A DNA stretch of 64,000 nucleotides from Gammaproteobacteria bacterium UBA2965 (GCA_002348385.1 DEBD01000013.1:350817-414816), one strand, 5' to 3'. Counted from the first letter of the stretch, positions 27,031-36,185 are shown. Numbers and translations: made by a program. The notes: generated by a model not told the origin, from the sequence alone.

Positions 27031-28059
27031 ATGAGCGAAGCAAAAAACGAAGGCACTAACCTACAGCTTTTCCTGAAACGTATTCCTCAGGGTGTTGCAG
27101 GACCGGACGATTTCGAGGTGCGTGAAACAGAGATCCCGCAGATCGGAGACCAACAGGTATTGGTACAAGCTCACTACCTGTCAGTAGATGCAGCGCTTCG
27201 CCTCATCGTACGTGACAGCGATGAATTCCTGTTTCGTATCCGACCCGGCGATATGATCAACAATACTTTTGCCGGTCAGGTGATCGAGTCCAACAACGCA
27301 GATTTTCACGCTGGCGACTACGTTTTAGCCCCCTTAGGCGCACAGAATTTTGGGGTGACCAACGGCGCGGATCTGGAGAAAATCGATACCAGCCAAGCTC
27401 CACTGTCTGGGTGGTTGGGAGGCTTCGGAACGTCGGGACTCACCGCGTACTTCGCCATCTTCGAGGAATGCAAACCCCAACCGGGTCAGACCGTCGTTGT
27501 TAACGGCGCTGCCGGCGCTGTCGGCACGATGGCCGGGCAGTTCGCAAAGCTAGCTGGCGCTACCGTCATTGGCATCACGGGCAGCGCGCAAAAATGTCAG
27601 TGGCTCACCGAAGAACTCGGCTACGATATAGCCATCAACTACCACGACCGAGACTGGTTCGATCAATTGGAAGCCGCCGCCCCCGAACGCATCGACGTCA
27701 TCTTCGACAACGTCGGCGGCGACATCCTCGATCAGAGCCTCAAGCACATCGCCACGCGCGGCATCGTGCTGTTGTGTGGCTCTACTTCCCAATACGCACA
27801 GGATGAAATGGTCGGTCCCGCCAACTACATCTGGCTCGGTACCATGCGCGCGCGCATGCAGGGCTTTGTGGTGTTCGACTATGCGGACCGCTACGCCGAT
27901 GCCCGCCGGCGCATGGCTCAGTGGATTGCAGATGGCCAGTTGAAGCTGCCGGAGTATGTCATTGACGGCGACGTGGGGGATTTTCCTCGGGCATTTCAGG
28001 GGCAGTATGAGGGGAAGAATCTCGGCAAGATGCTCGTGCGGCTACCAGCTGCTCGGTAG
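27031..28059 (+). CDS. Zinc-free NAD(P)H-dependent MDR oxidoreductase (alkenal/enone reductase-like)
   Basis: 342 residues from the ATG at 27031, chosen because GGAGG lies five bases before it; an ATG four codons earlier is possible. The Rossmann loop is VVNGAAGAVGTMAGQFAKLAG, and there is no zinc-binding Cys/His set. The pattern GTSGLTAYFAIFE and the C-terminal Tyr-rich end resemble the prostaglandin reductase/CurA group that reduces conjugated C=C bonds with NADPH. It is a soluble enzyme acting probably on an enone or alkenal. It converges on the ThuA-like gene. Confidence 0.85.
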   Translation: MSEAKNEGTNLQLFLKRIPQGVAGPDDFEVRETEIPQIGDQQVLVQAHYLSVDAALRLIVRDSDEFLFRIRPGDMINNTFAGQVIESNNADFHAGDYVLAPLGAQNFGVTNGADLEKIDTSQAPLSGWLGGFGTSGLTAYFAIFEECKPQPGQTVVVNGAAGAVGTMAGQFAKLAGATVIGITGSAQKCQWLTEELGYDIAINYHDRDWFDQLEAAAPERIDVIFDNVGGDILDQSLKHIATRGIVLLCGSTSQYAQDEMVGPANYIWLGTMRARMQGFVVFDYADRYADARRRMAQWIADGQLKLPEYVIDGDVGDFPRAFQGQYEGKNLGKMLVRLPAAR

Positions 28060-28114
28060 CACATCCAATGGGAGCTGCGCGCAAGCCGGCGGGATAACGC
28101 TTCGGAGCCGATAC

Positions 28115-28939
28115 TCAGCTTCGAGAAGCCGCCCAATCGCGCGCTTCCTGAGACGCCACCCACTGCAGCGCGTTACTAAGCAAACGCCGAAAGCCGGGGT
28201 TTCCAAACGCCTCCGGGCTATCACCGATGTCAGAGGCCACTACAGGGCTTGCGCCTACCGAGTTGGCCCACACCACCACGTTGCTCCCCGGTGGGTGCTG
28301 CCAGCTGCCCTGCTCTTCCGGCGGCGCCAGGGGCGGCGGGGTGAAGTTCTCGGACACGTAGTCGTAGTCACTGCGCATCAGCGGAAGCACGTCGGCCTCG
28401 AAGCGCGGGGACTTGATGTAGATCTCATCGGTGACGGTGAACCCACCCTCCAGCCCGGCCACAACCGGGTGGCTTACATCCACCGGCGTCAGCGTGAAGG
28501 TGGGGTTCGGATGCGGTCCGTGGCCGCCCCGATAGCCAGAGCCAGGCAGTACCTCGCCGTCCAGTTCGCCCTGCTTGAGCATGAATGACGACCCATGAAT
28601 CTGCCGCCATAGCGGCCACAGGGGCCAACCTACGGTGCCATGATTGAGCAGCACCATGCCTTTCCCGCTGGCCACCAGCGCCTCAATGCTGGCGCGATAG
28701 TCATCCGTGGGAATACCGGTGTTGTTCGCGCCGTCATGCAACAGCCCAATGCCCGGTATGCCGGACATGTCGTAAAAAAGAATCGCGTCATAAGCGCCTA
28801 CGTTCTCCGGACGCAGCAGCACCTGGGCCGCCGGCTGCTCCACCAGCGTTGCGTCCAGCGCCTCGTCTGCTTCGAACATCTCGAGAAAACCATTGTGGTC
28901 GTAGGCGTGGCCTTTACTGACGATCAGCACCGAAGTCAT
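28115..28939 (-). CDS. ThuA-like protein, copy 1
   Basis: 274 residues from the ATG at 28939, supported by AGGGGAGA upstream; an in-frame GTG at 28957 is less likely. It has the Trehalose_utilisation (ThuA, class I glutamine-amidotransferase-like) fold: SVLIVSKGHAYDHNGFLEMF at the start, VLLNHGTVGWPLWPLWRQIHG and YRGGHGPH in the centre. In rhizobial ThuAB, ThuA takes part in disaccharide 3-keto metabolism; the catalytic role in this subgroup is unproven. It is a clear paralogue of 35271-36089, sharing VEQPAAQ.LLRPE. A catalytic triad is not evident. Confidence 0.8.
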   Translation of the reverse strand: MTSVLIVSKGHAYDHNGFLEMFEADEALDATLVEQPAAQVLLRPENVGAYDAILFYDMSGIPGIGLLHDGANNTGIPTDDYRASIEALVASGKGMVLLNHGTVGWPLWPLWRQIHGSSFMLKQGELDGEVLPGSGYRGGHGPHPNPTFTLTPVDVSHPVVAGLEGGFTVTDEIYIKSPRFEADVLPLMRSDYDYVSENFTPPPLAPPEEQGSWQHPPGSNVVVWANSVGASPVVASDIGDSPEAFGNPGFRRLLSNALQWVASQEARDWAASRS

Positions 28940-29055
28940 TGCATTCTCCCCTGACACATGCGGTCACCAACTTACCTCCCGTACAGAGCCATGGCAATCT
29001 TGACCCGGCCGATTGATGACGCACACTACAAAGTAAACAAAACTGGGAGGATGCA

Positions 29056-29508
29056 ATGAGTCCAATCGAAGAACTAGTGGAGCTGGAAGCCATCAAAAAC
29101 CTGCGCCACCTTTACTGCCACTATTTCGACGGCCAACATGTGGAGAAGCTGGCAGGTCTTTTCACTGAAGACGCTATATGCGAATTCGGCCCCGGCTTCG
29201 GAGGCGATTGGGTCGGCAAGAAAGAGATCGGCGAGAAATTTGCCAAGTTCTCCGTGGCGGAAGGTCAGGTGCACGAGGTGATGCATGCGGTCACCAATCC
29301 CTGGATCCGCTTCATTGATGATGAGACGGCGAACGGTCGTTGGTACCTGATGGATCTACGCACCGCCGAAAGTGCCGAGAACCCGCTGATTCTCTTTGGC
29401 ATCTACGACGACGTATACAAGAAAGTGGACGGACAGTGGCTCATTCACCGTACCCGCATCGACTTTCTTTGGCCGAAGCGCGAGTACTACGGGCCTCGCG
29501 ACCTATAA
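29056..29508 (+). CDS. SnoaL-like (NTF2-fold) protein, copy 1
   Basis: 150 residues with the cone-shaped NTF2/SnoaL fold: an N-terminal helix pair ELVELEAIKNLRHLYCHYFD, the ...EDAICEFG segment, and late strands ending in KVDGQWLIHRTRIDFLW. GGGAGGATGCA precedes the ATG. Members include delta5-3-ketosteroid isomerase, scytalone dehydratase-like and polyketide cyclase proteins. It is followed after 30 bases by a second, related gene. A ring-type isomerase or hydratase of a terpenoid or steroid would fit; this is inference. Confidence 0.82.
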   Translation: MSPIEELVELEAIKNLRHLYCHYFDGQHVEKLAGLFTEDAICEFGPGFGGDWVGKKEIGEKFAKFSVAEGQVHEVMHAVTNPWIRFIDDETANGRWYLMDLRTAESAENPLILFGIYDDVYKKVDGQWLIHRTRIDFLWPKREYYGPRDL

Positions 29509-29538
29509 CAAACATCCAACCAACAAACAGGAGCAATC

Positions 29539-30048
29539 ATGGACGCCCAACTACAAGAACTACTGGATAAGAAAGCCATCGAAGAAGTGCTGTTACGCTA
29601 CGGTCGTACGCAGGACTGGCTGGATACACCGGGGCAGTACAGCTGCTTCTGGCCGGATGCGGATATCGATTTCGGATTCTTCGCCGGCAACGGCGCCGAC
29701 TGGGTCGCCCACGTGATGCCTCACGAAGCAGAGGCGCTGCGCCGTTGGCACATGAGCACCAGCATCATGATTGAGGTTGATGGCGACAAGGCGACCGCCG
29801 AATGCTACGGCATCGCGGTGGGCACCGCGGACCTGGGCGACGGAAAGCTGCAGGACAGCATGTATGGCGGCCGGTATCTGGATGAGCTGGAAAAGCGCGA
29901 CGGCGAGTGGCGGATCTCCAAGCGCACCTACATTCTCGACTGGGCGCATCAGTTTCCCAATGCGCTGGTGGCGTCTACGGGCGCGGATTTCGCATTGAAT
30001 ATTCTCACCATCAGCGAGCCAGACCATCCCATGTATCGGCCGCTGTAA
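29539..30048 (+). CDS. SnoaL-like (NTF2-fold) protein, copy 2
   Basis: 169 residues, preceded by AACAGGAGCAATC. The N-terminal helix LQELLDKKAIEEVLLRYGRTQDWLD and the C-terminal LEKRDGEWRISKRTYILDWAH place it in the same fold as its neighbour. It has a longer insert than copy 1 (IMIEVDGDKATAECYGI region). A pair of adjacent NTF2-fold genes suggests either a heterodimer or successive steps. No catalytic residues can be assigned with confidence. Confidence 0.82.
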   Translation: MDAQLQELLDKKAIEEVLLRYGRTQDWLDTPGQYSCFWPDADIDFGFFAGNGADWVAHVMPHEAEALRRWHMSTSIMIEVDGDKATAECYGIAVGTADLGDGKLQDSMYGGRYLDELEKRDGEWRISKRTYILDWAHQFPNALVASTGADFALNILTISEPDHPMYRPL

Positions 30049-30151
30049 CCCAACCGGCGGCTGCTTTGGCTTCGCCGCCCGTTAAAGTTGAATCTGGCCG
30101 CGCGGCGCACCAAGCTGCTGCGTGGAGGGATGTGTTCTGGGAGGGACACGG

Positions 30152-32215
30152 ATGGATACCAGAAAAAAGGCTACGCGCCCATCACCGGGATGGCGAGCCA
30201 GAGCTCGGTTCCCGTCAACGTGCGTCCGGTGGCATTGTAGCTTGCGTCATCTTGCGCTCTGCCTGACCGTTGGACTGCTCGGCGCTTGTACCGAGTCCGC
30301 GCCGATCGCTGAGCCCGTTGAGTCATCCGACTACACCGGCGCAGAGTTTCTGGCTCAGCAATTGGACGCAGCCGAAAGCATGGAACGGCTGGCGGCAGAG
30401 CGACGAGCCCGGGAAGCACACCCGGGGCGGACCGTGTACGAGCGCGCCTGCGCCACCTGCCACGAGACGGGCGTGGCCAAGGCCCCACACACCGGCATGC
30501 TGGGGATGATGACCTCGGAAGCGGTGCTGCGCTCCATCACCAGCGGGGTCATGAAAGCAGAAGCACTGGCCCTGACTGACGCGGAGCGCGCCCAGGTGGC
30601 CGAATACCTGGCCGGCAGCCCGCTGGGACAGTCGCCTGTAGCCCCGGCGCCCATCTGTACCGAGGGGCACGCCGAATTCGATCGGGGGCAGTCGCCTTCG
30701 TTCGTCAATTGGGGCATCGACCCCCGCAACACACGGCTGCTGCCGAGCGCAGCGGATCCAGTGCGTGCCGACGACCTCCCCGACCTTACGCTCCGATGGG
30801 CATTCGCCGTGCCCGGCGCGAACCGGATACGCTCCCAACCCGCCCTGGCTGGCGGTGCAGTTTTCTTTGGCGGGCAAAACGCGAAAGTGTATGCGCTAGA
30901 TGCTCTAACTGGTTGTATTCGCTGGACTTTTGATGCCTCAGGCGAGGTTCGCACCGGCTTGGTAGTAGAGCCGTTCTCCGCCGCCGCCACCACCGGCCCG
31001 CTGGTTTTCTTCGGCGACGTGCTGGGGAACGTGTATGCGGCCAACGCCTGGGACGGAACACTGCGATGGCGACACCGCCCGGACGGCCACCCCAACTCCA
31101 CCATCACCGGGGCGCCCAGTTACCACCAAGGTCGCCTATACGTGCCGGTTTCGGCTCTGGACGCCGGACCGCCAGCGGATCCCGCGTATGAGTGCTGCAA
31201 GTTCCGGGGATCGGTGGTGGCCTATGACGCTCACACCGGTGAGTTGATCTGGCAAACACATACGGTGAGCGACGCCCCAGCGCCCACGCAGAAGAACCGC
31301 GCAGGCACCCAGATGTATGGCCCATCCGGAGCCGCAGTGTGGAATGCGCCCGCCATCGACGTGGCGCGCAATCAGCTCTACGTGGGCACCGCGGAAAACC
31401 TGTCGTCACCCGCCACCAAGACCAGCGACGCCGTATTCGCCATGGACCTGGACACGGGTGAAGTGCGCTGGACCTTCCAGGGCACCCCAAACGATGCCTG
31501 GAATGGCGCCTGCGGTACCATCAACGATGCCAACTGCCCGGCGGAGAACGGGCCCGACTACGATATGGCCGCCGGGATCATTCTGGCTCGGCTGAGCGAC
31601 GGCCGCGAGCTGGTGGTTGGCGGCCAGAAATCGGGTGTGGTGCACGCGCTGGACCCCGACACCGGCCAGGTAGTCTGGCAGAATGCGGTGGGACGCGGGG
31701 GCGTACAGGGCGGTATTCATTTCGGTATGGCCACCGAGGGTGACGCGCTGTACGTGCCCGTCACCGACATGCCCGACGGGCGCGCGTACACCGAACCCGC
31801 ACGCCCCGGGCTGTACGCATTGGACATGAAATCCGGCGAATTCCTGTGGAAGCAGCCAGCCCCCACCGACGTCTGCGAAGGTCGGGCGTTCTGCCACCCG
31901 GGAATCTCCCAGGCGGTGACCGCCGCACCCGGCCTGGTAATGGCCGGCGCCATGGACGGCGTGCTACGCATACACGACGCCGAAGACGGGCTCGTGTTGT
32001 GGCAGTTCGATACCACGCAAACGCTCACCGCCCTGTCTGGCGCCGCCACCCGCGGAGGCTCGCTGGGAGGTGGTGCCGGCCCGGTCAGCGGCAACGGCAT
32101 GCTGTACGCGAGTTCCGGTTACGGCCTGTACTTCCACATGCCCGGCAACGCCCTGTTGGCGTTCGGGCCACCCTTACAACCCAACGAGCAATCAATCAGA
32201 GGAGGCGAACAATGA
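30152..32215 (+). CDS. Lipoprotein PQQ-binding quinohaemoprotein dehydrogenase with N-terminal cytochrome c
   Basis: 687 residues from the ATG preceded by GGGAGGG. A basic N-terminus and hydrophobic stretch end in a lipobox LLGAC with the cysteine at residue 46, so the mature protein is probably lipid-anchored. A cytochrome c domain follows with CATCH at residues 100-104, then an eight-bladed PQQ propeller from about residue 205 to the end, with repeated AxDxxTGxxxW blades. This arrangement and the CCKFRGSVVAYDAHTGE segment recall polyvinyl-alcohol dehydrogenase. It oxidises alcohols in the periplasm. It overlaps the SDR start by four bases. Confidence 0.87.
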   Translation: MDTRKKATRPSPGWRARARFPSTCVRWHCSLRHLALCLTVGLLGACTESAPIAEPVESSDYTGAEFLAQQLDAAESMERLAAERRAREAHPGRTVYERACATCHETGVAKAPHTGMLGMMTSEAVLRSITSGVMKAEALALTDAERAQVAEYLAGSPLGQSPVAPAPICTEGHAEFDRGQSPSFVNWGIDPRNTRLLPSAADPVRADDLPDLTLRWAFAVPGANRIRSQPALAGGAVFFGGQNAKVYALDALTGCIRWTFDASGEVRTGLVVEPFSAAATTGPLVFFGDVLGNVYAANAWDGTLRWRHRPDGHPNSTITGAPSYHQGRLYVPVSALDAGPPADPAYECCKFRGSVVAYDAHTGELIWQTHTVSDAPAPTQKNRAGTQMYGPSGAAVWNAPAIDVARNQLYVGTAENLSSPATKTSDAVFAMDLDTGEVRWTFQGTPNDAWNGACGTINDANCPAENGPDYDMAAGIILARLSDGRELVVGGQKSGVVHALDPDTGQVVWQNAVGRGGVQGGIHFGMATEGDALYVPVTDMPDGRAYTEPARPGLYALDMKSGEFLWKQPAPTDVCEGRAFCHPGISQAVTAAPGLVMAGAMDGVLRIHDAEDGLVLWQFDTTQTLTALSGAATRGGSLGGGAGPVSGNGMLYASSGYGLYFHMPGNALLAFGPPLQPNEQSIRGGEQ

Positions 32216-33111
32216 GCATTTCCCTTGCAGGAAAAAGCGCCATTGTCACCGGCGCGGCGGTAGGAATCGGCCCTGCCTATGCCGAAGCCCTGGCAGCAGA
32301 AGGCGTCAACGTGGCGGTGTGTGACATTCGCGAGGAAATCTTGGAACTACCGGCAAAGCTGAAAGCACAGGGCGTCAAAGCCTTGGGCTGGGTGGCCGAT
32401 GTATCCAAGCCGGACGACGTGCGTCAGGTGGTTGACGGAGCCGTCGAAGCCTTTGGGGGCATCGATATCCTGATCAGCAATGCCGGCAAATGCTGGGTCA
32501 GCCTGCCGGACGACGATCTGGACAAGGCGCTGGCGGACTACGAAGGCATGGTGGGCACCAACCTTAAGGGCGAATACCTCATGGGCCGCGCCGTGATCGC
32601 CGAGCTCCTCAAGCAGGGCCGCGGCGGTGACATCGTGAACGTGGCGACTGACCACATGGTCACCTGTGGCTCCCCGTTCGAACTGTGTCCCAAGCTGGAA
32701 GCCTGTACCTGGAAGGACGCGCCCCGTCCTACCGGCGGCGGTGAGGTGATGGATCTGTACGACGCCTCCAAATGGGGCCTCAACGGATTTCTGTTCGGCT
32801 GGGCGAAGGCGCTGCGGTCCCACGGTATACGGGTGAATGCTATGTGCATGGGGGCGACCGATTCGTGGATGATCCGCGACTTCTACGGCTACCCCCAATC
32901 CCGCGACAAGGAAAACGAAGAACAGGCCGAGGAAGTGGCCACTTGGATGGCAAAAGAAGACACCGCCCAGGTGGTGGTAAACCTGCTCAAGGAGGGTCCT
33001 GAGGGACGCACCGCCCAGAACATCAATTTGTGTGTCGGCCGCCCTACCGTGCTGGAGCCGCCGCTCCCCAACAAATACATCACCGAGGAGAGTCTCAATG
33101 GCAGCGCTTGA
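32212..33111 (+). CDS. Short-chain dehydrogenase/reductase with internal insertion
   Basis: 299 residues beginning at the ATG that overlaps the PQQ enzyme's stop; AGAGGAGGCG precedes it. NAD(P)-binding motif TGAAVGIGPAYAEALAAEG and the active Tyr-Lys pair YDASK are present. The structural NAG motif reads SNAGKCW. Before YDASK there is an insertion of about 20 residues (containing FELCPKLEACTWKDAPRPTG), and the usual catalytic Ser position reads Thr (NVATDH). It is a soluble alcohol/ketone oxidoreductase. It shares features with the next gene and probably works on a product of the PQQ enzyme or P450s. Confidence 0.9.
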   Translation: MSISLAGKSAIVTGAAVGIGPAYAEALAAEGVNVAVCDIREEILELPAKLKAQGVKALGWVADVSKPDDVRQVVDGAVEAFGGIDILISNAGKCWVSLPDDDLDKALADYEGMVGTNLKGEYLMGRAVIAELLKQGRGGDIVNVATDHMVTCGSPFELCPKLEACTWKDAPRPTGGGEVMDLYDASKWGLNGFLFGWAKALRSHGIRVNAMCMGATDSWMIRDFYGYPQSRDKENEEQAEEVATWMAKEDTAQVVVNLLKEGPEGRTAQNINLCVGRPTVLEPPLPNKYITEESLNGSA

Positions 33112-33892
33112 TGGAAAGGTCGCCATCGTCAGTGGCGCCGCTCAGGGTATCGGCGAGGGGCTGGCGCTTGGCTTGAGTCAGGCCGGCGCCACGGTTCTCG
33201 CGTTCGACGTGCAGGACACCATCACCCAGGTGGCTGAAGCCATCGAGCAGGAAACCGGCAACCGGGTATTGGGCATGGTAGCCGACGTGTCCAAGCGAGC
33301 TGACGTGGAGCGCGCGGTGGCAACCGCCACGGAGACATTGGGAGGCATCGACATTCTGGTGAACAATGCGGGCGCCTGGAAGCCAACTCTGGTGGATTCC
33401 CCGTGGGAGCAGGCGGTGGCAGATTGGGACTTGATCATGGACACCAACTTCAAGGGCGTCATGATGCTTTCCCGGGCTTGCGTGCCCCACCTGCAATCGC
33501 GCGGTGGCGGCGATATCGTCAACATCAGCACCTACTACGTGCTGCCCGCCAGGTCGGAAGGCACCAACAATCCCGAGACGGATCTCTACAACGCCTCGAA
33601 ATGGGCGCTCAATGGGTTTACCGATACGTGGTCGAAGTATCTGGCCAAGGACAACATCCGGGTCAACGGGCTGTGCATGGGGGCAACGGACTCGCCCATG
33701 CTGCGAGGCCTGTTCCCCACCGGTGAGCTACCGGAGGCGATGGCCAAAACGGTCATGTATCCGTCTGATATCGCCCGGCTGATGCTCGATCTCATCGCCG
33801 ACGGACGCACCGGAGAGAATATCGGCGCCTGGGTGGGTCATCCGGTGGAGTTGCCGCCGCCGTCCCCCGCACACCGACGTATTTCGGGCTAA
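33098..33892 (+). CDS. Short-chain dehydrogenase/reductase
   Basis: 264 residues. The start at 33098 is favoured because GAGGAG precedes it at 33086-33091; it overlaps the upstream SDR by 14 bases in another frame, which points to coupled translation. The glycine motif is SGAAQGIGEGLALG, the NNAG motif is present in ILVNNAGAW, and the catalytic Tyr-Lys is in YNASK. The residue at the catalytic Ser position is Thr (NISTYY), as in the upstream paralogue. The two may work on successive steps or form a heteromer; that is inference. It converges on a P450. Confidence 0.92.
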   Translation: MAALDGKVAIVSGAAQGIGEGLALGLSQAGATVLAFDVQDTITQVAEAIEQETGNRVLGMVADVSKRADVERAVATATETLGGIDILVNNAGAWKPTLVDSPWEQAVADWDLIMDTNFKGVMMLSRACVPHLQSRGGGDIVNISTYYVLPARSEGTNNPETDLYNASKWALNGFTDTWSKYLAKDNIRVNGLCMGATDSPMLRGLFPTGELPEAMAKTVMYPSDIARLMLDLIADGRTGENIGAWVGHPVELPPPSPAHRRISG

Positions 33893-33903
33893 TCGCCGAA
33901 AGC

Positions 33904-33939
33904 GACCTTTGCGGCGGTTAACCCGCCGCCGTAAAGGTC
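33904..33939. terminator. Interrupted hairpin between convergent SDR and P450 genes
   Basis: Outer arms GACCTTT / AAAGGTC and inner arms CGGCGG / CCGCCG, separated by unpaired bases on each side. The loop contains the stop codon of the minus-strand P450. There is no long T run on either strand. It may be a bidirectional terminator. Confidence 0.55.
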
Positions 33940-35225
33940 AGGTGCAGCTCCCACAATCCCAGCATGATGCCGGGTTGGTGGGTGAGGTCGTTCTTGCCCG
34001 GCGCGAGCGCCAATGCATCCAAGCGATCCAGCAGCACGTTCACGGCGATTGTCTGCTCCAGCCGCGACAATCCAGCACCCGGGCAGTTGCGCGCACCTTG
34101 GGAGAAGGTCAGATGCCGACCCGCATTGCGCCGATTGAGGTTCACCGAATTGGCGTCCGGAAAGTTCTCCTCGTCCCGATTTCCCGCTCCGTAGCGCAGG
34201 TGCAGTAGCGACCCTTTGGGAATGGGCACACCGCGAATCTCCACATCCTCAGCCACCGACCGGCTGGACATGCCCTGAGTGGGCGCGTAGAGACGCAATG
34301 CCTCCTCCACGAAAAACTTCACCTTTGAGCGGTCGGCCTTGAGCTCAGCAAACAGCGCTGGATTCTGCGCCAGCAGCAGCGCCTCAGACGTGAGTGCATA
34401 TTGCGTGGTTTCGTTACCCCCGATATGCATCGTGTACACCACGTTGATGATCTCTGCGTCCGTCAGGGGACGTGCTTCGTCGCCGTAGGCCACTTGAGTC
34501 AGGTAGCTCGTCATGTCGTCCTGGGGCCGCTCGCGCTTCTCGTCGATGCGAGCTTGGATGTAGCGCTGAAATTCCACCAGGGCTTGAGCGTTATCGCGCT
34601 CCTCGTCCTCCGACAGCAGGCTCAGGTGCGAATCGCCGTAGACGAATCGACGCACCTGGGCCTCCTCCCAGCGTTTGAGCTGCGGCATGTCTTCCAGAGG
34701 GAAGCCGAGAATCTTCGTGATAATGGTTTGCGGCATGGGCGCCGCGAAGCCTTTGACGAATTCCACCTCTCCGGCGCCGATCCAGCGATCCATCAGATCG
34801 TTGGCCACCTGGGCGGCCATCTCACGATGCTGGGGCGCGCCGCTGGCACCTACCCAGGGATCCGTGAGCTGGCGGCGATGCTGCATGTGCTGGGCGACAG
34901 TGGGACGCAGCGTACTGGTGGCTTTCGCCACATCGCCGAACCCACTGTCTTCAAACACGTCTTTCTCGTGCTCCTGGAAGCCGCTGTCCATGCCTACCGT
35001 GAAGCGCTTGGGATCGCGCACCACGCGCGAGATGTCCTCGTACTTGGTCAGAATGAAAGCATCGGCACCCGGACGCCCACCACCCCCGGGAATGCGCAAT
35101 ACGGGCGCGTCTTTCTGCAGCAGCCGGTACGCCTCGAACCAGTATTCCTGCGCGCCGCTGGCGAAGAGATCCACTTCTGCCACGCTCATCGGGCACTTGG
35201 CCTGAGTATCTGTAAGCTCGTTCAT
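33918..35225 (-). CDS. Cytochrome P450
   Basis: 435 residues from the ATG preceded by AGGGAGGCAG. I-helix MHIGGNETTQYAL, ExxR in VEEALRLYAP and the haem loop HLTFSQGARNCPGAGLSRLE with Cys ligand are intact; the haem loop is FSQGARNCPG, unlike the FG.G.H.C form of the other P450s here. That marks a different sub-family. It is a soluble monooxygenase needing ferredoxin; none is directly adjacent. It lies 45 bases downstream of the second ThuA-like gene and may be expressed with it. Confidence 0.92.
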   Translation of the reverse strand: MNELTDTQAKCPMSVAEVDLFASGAQEYWFEAYRLLQKDAPVLRIPGGGGRPGADAFILTKYEDISRVVRDPKRFTVGMDSGFQEHEKDVFEDSGFGDVAKATSTLRPTVAQHMQHRRQLTDPWVGASGAPQHREMAAQVANDLMDRWIGAGEVEFVKGFAAPMPQTIITKILGFPLEDMPQLKRWEEAQVRRFVYGDSHLSLLSEDEERDNAQALVEFQRYIQARIDEKRERPQDDMTSYLTQVAYGDEARPLTDAEIINVVYTMHIGGNETTQYALTSEALLLAQNPALFAELKADRSKVKFFVEEALRLYAPTQGMSSRSVAEDVEIRGVPIPKGSLLHLRYGAGNRDEENFPDANSVNLNRRNAGRHLTFSQGARNCPGAGLSRLEQTIAVNVLLDRLDALALAPGKNDLTHQPGIMLGLWELHLTFTAAG

Positions 35226-35270
35226 GGTACTGCCTCCCTTTCGGATGCCTTCGCAGGCCAACTGTATCCG

Positions 35271-36089
35271 CTATTTCTCCCGCGCCCAAGCCTTGGCGTC
35301 GTCTGAGGCCAGCCACTGCAGCGCGTTCTCCAGGAAGCGGCGGAATGCCGGATTGGCGTATGCCTTCGGCCCGTCACCGGCTTCCGTAGCGATTACCGGG
35401 GCGTTACGGGTACGCTTCGCCCAGGTGATGAGGTTGCTACCCCGCGGGTGGTTCCAGGCTGCTTTTTCCTCCGCCGACGCATACGGCGGCGGATTAAAGT
35501 TGGCGCTGGAGAAATCGTAGTCGCTGCGAAACAGCGGCAGGATGTCGGGGTTTTGCTCGAAGCCGTCGGTCTTGATGTACAGTTCATCGACAATCTCGAA
35601 TCCATCTTCCAACCCGACCGCCACCGGATGAGACGCGTCCACGGGAGTCAGACGGTGAGTCGCGTCACGCTCTGGCTCGCCGCCACCCCCTCGATACCCA
35701 GAGCCTGGCACCACCTCACCATACAGTTCGCCCTCCTGGAGCATGAATGAGGTGCCGCTGATCTCGCGCCACAGCGGCCAGCCCGGCCACTGAACGGTGG
35801 CGTGATTGGACAACATCAGCCCCACCCCGTTGTCCAGCAACGCCTCCACCGCCTCCTCATAGGCCGACGGCGGCATGGGAAATTGCCCGCTTTCGTCCGG
35901 CTGCACGGCGCACATGTCGTAAAACAATACGGCATCGTAGTCGGCGACGAACTCCGGCCGAAGCAGGATCTGCGCGGCTGGCTGCTCCACCACCGTGGCA
36001 TTGAGTACCGCGCTTTCGTCGAACATTGCGAAGAACCCGTTGTAGTCGAAGGGGTGTCCCTTGGTCACGATCAGCACGTCGACGCTCAT
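35271..36089 (-). CDS. ThuA-like protein, copy 2
   Basis: 272 residues with AGGGAGGAG before the ATG. It shares the ThuA fold and long identical stretches with 28115-28939: DVLIVTKGHPFDYNGFFAMF, VEQPAAQILLRPEFV, LMLSNHATVQWPGWPLWREI and GSGYRGG. A third feature is SEYD-like RSDYDFSSANFNPPPYAS near the C-terminus. The role is unknown; the recurrence of paralogues either side of the PQQ/SDR genes suggests that both belong to one pathway for an oxidised, perhaps glycosylated, substrate. Confidence 0.8.
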   Translation of the reverse strand: MSVDVLIVTKGHPFDYNGFFAMFDESAVLNATVVEQPAAQILLRPEFVADYDAVLFYDMCAVQPDESGQFPMPPSAYEEAVEALLDNGVGLMLSNHATVQWPGWPLWREISGTSFMLQEGELYGEVVPGSGYRGGGGEPERDATHRLTPVDASHPVAVGLEDGFEIVDELYIKTDGFEQNPDILPLFRSDYDFSSANFNPPPYASAEEKAAWNHPRGSNLITWAKRTRNAPVIATEAGDGPKAYANPAFRRFLENALQWLASDDAKAWAREK

Positions 36090-36185
36090 GGCTTGCTCCT
36101 CCCTATGCGGACCTGCGAAACCGGCCGCTGCCAGGCTATGCTACACAATTGCGCTGACCGTGACGCCAATGCAAGGGAGAACACG

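Noticed and set aside
34401..35306. Plus-strand open frame of about 300 codons opposite a P450 gene
   Set aside because: The opposite strand has all P450 motifs; this frame has none.
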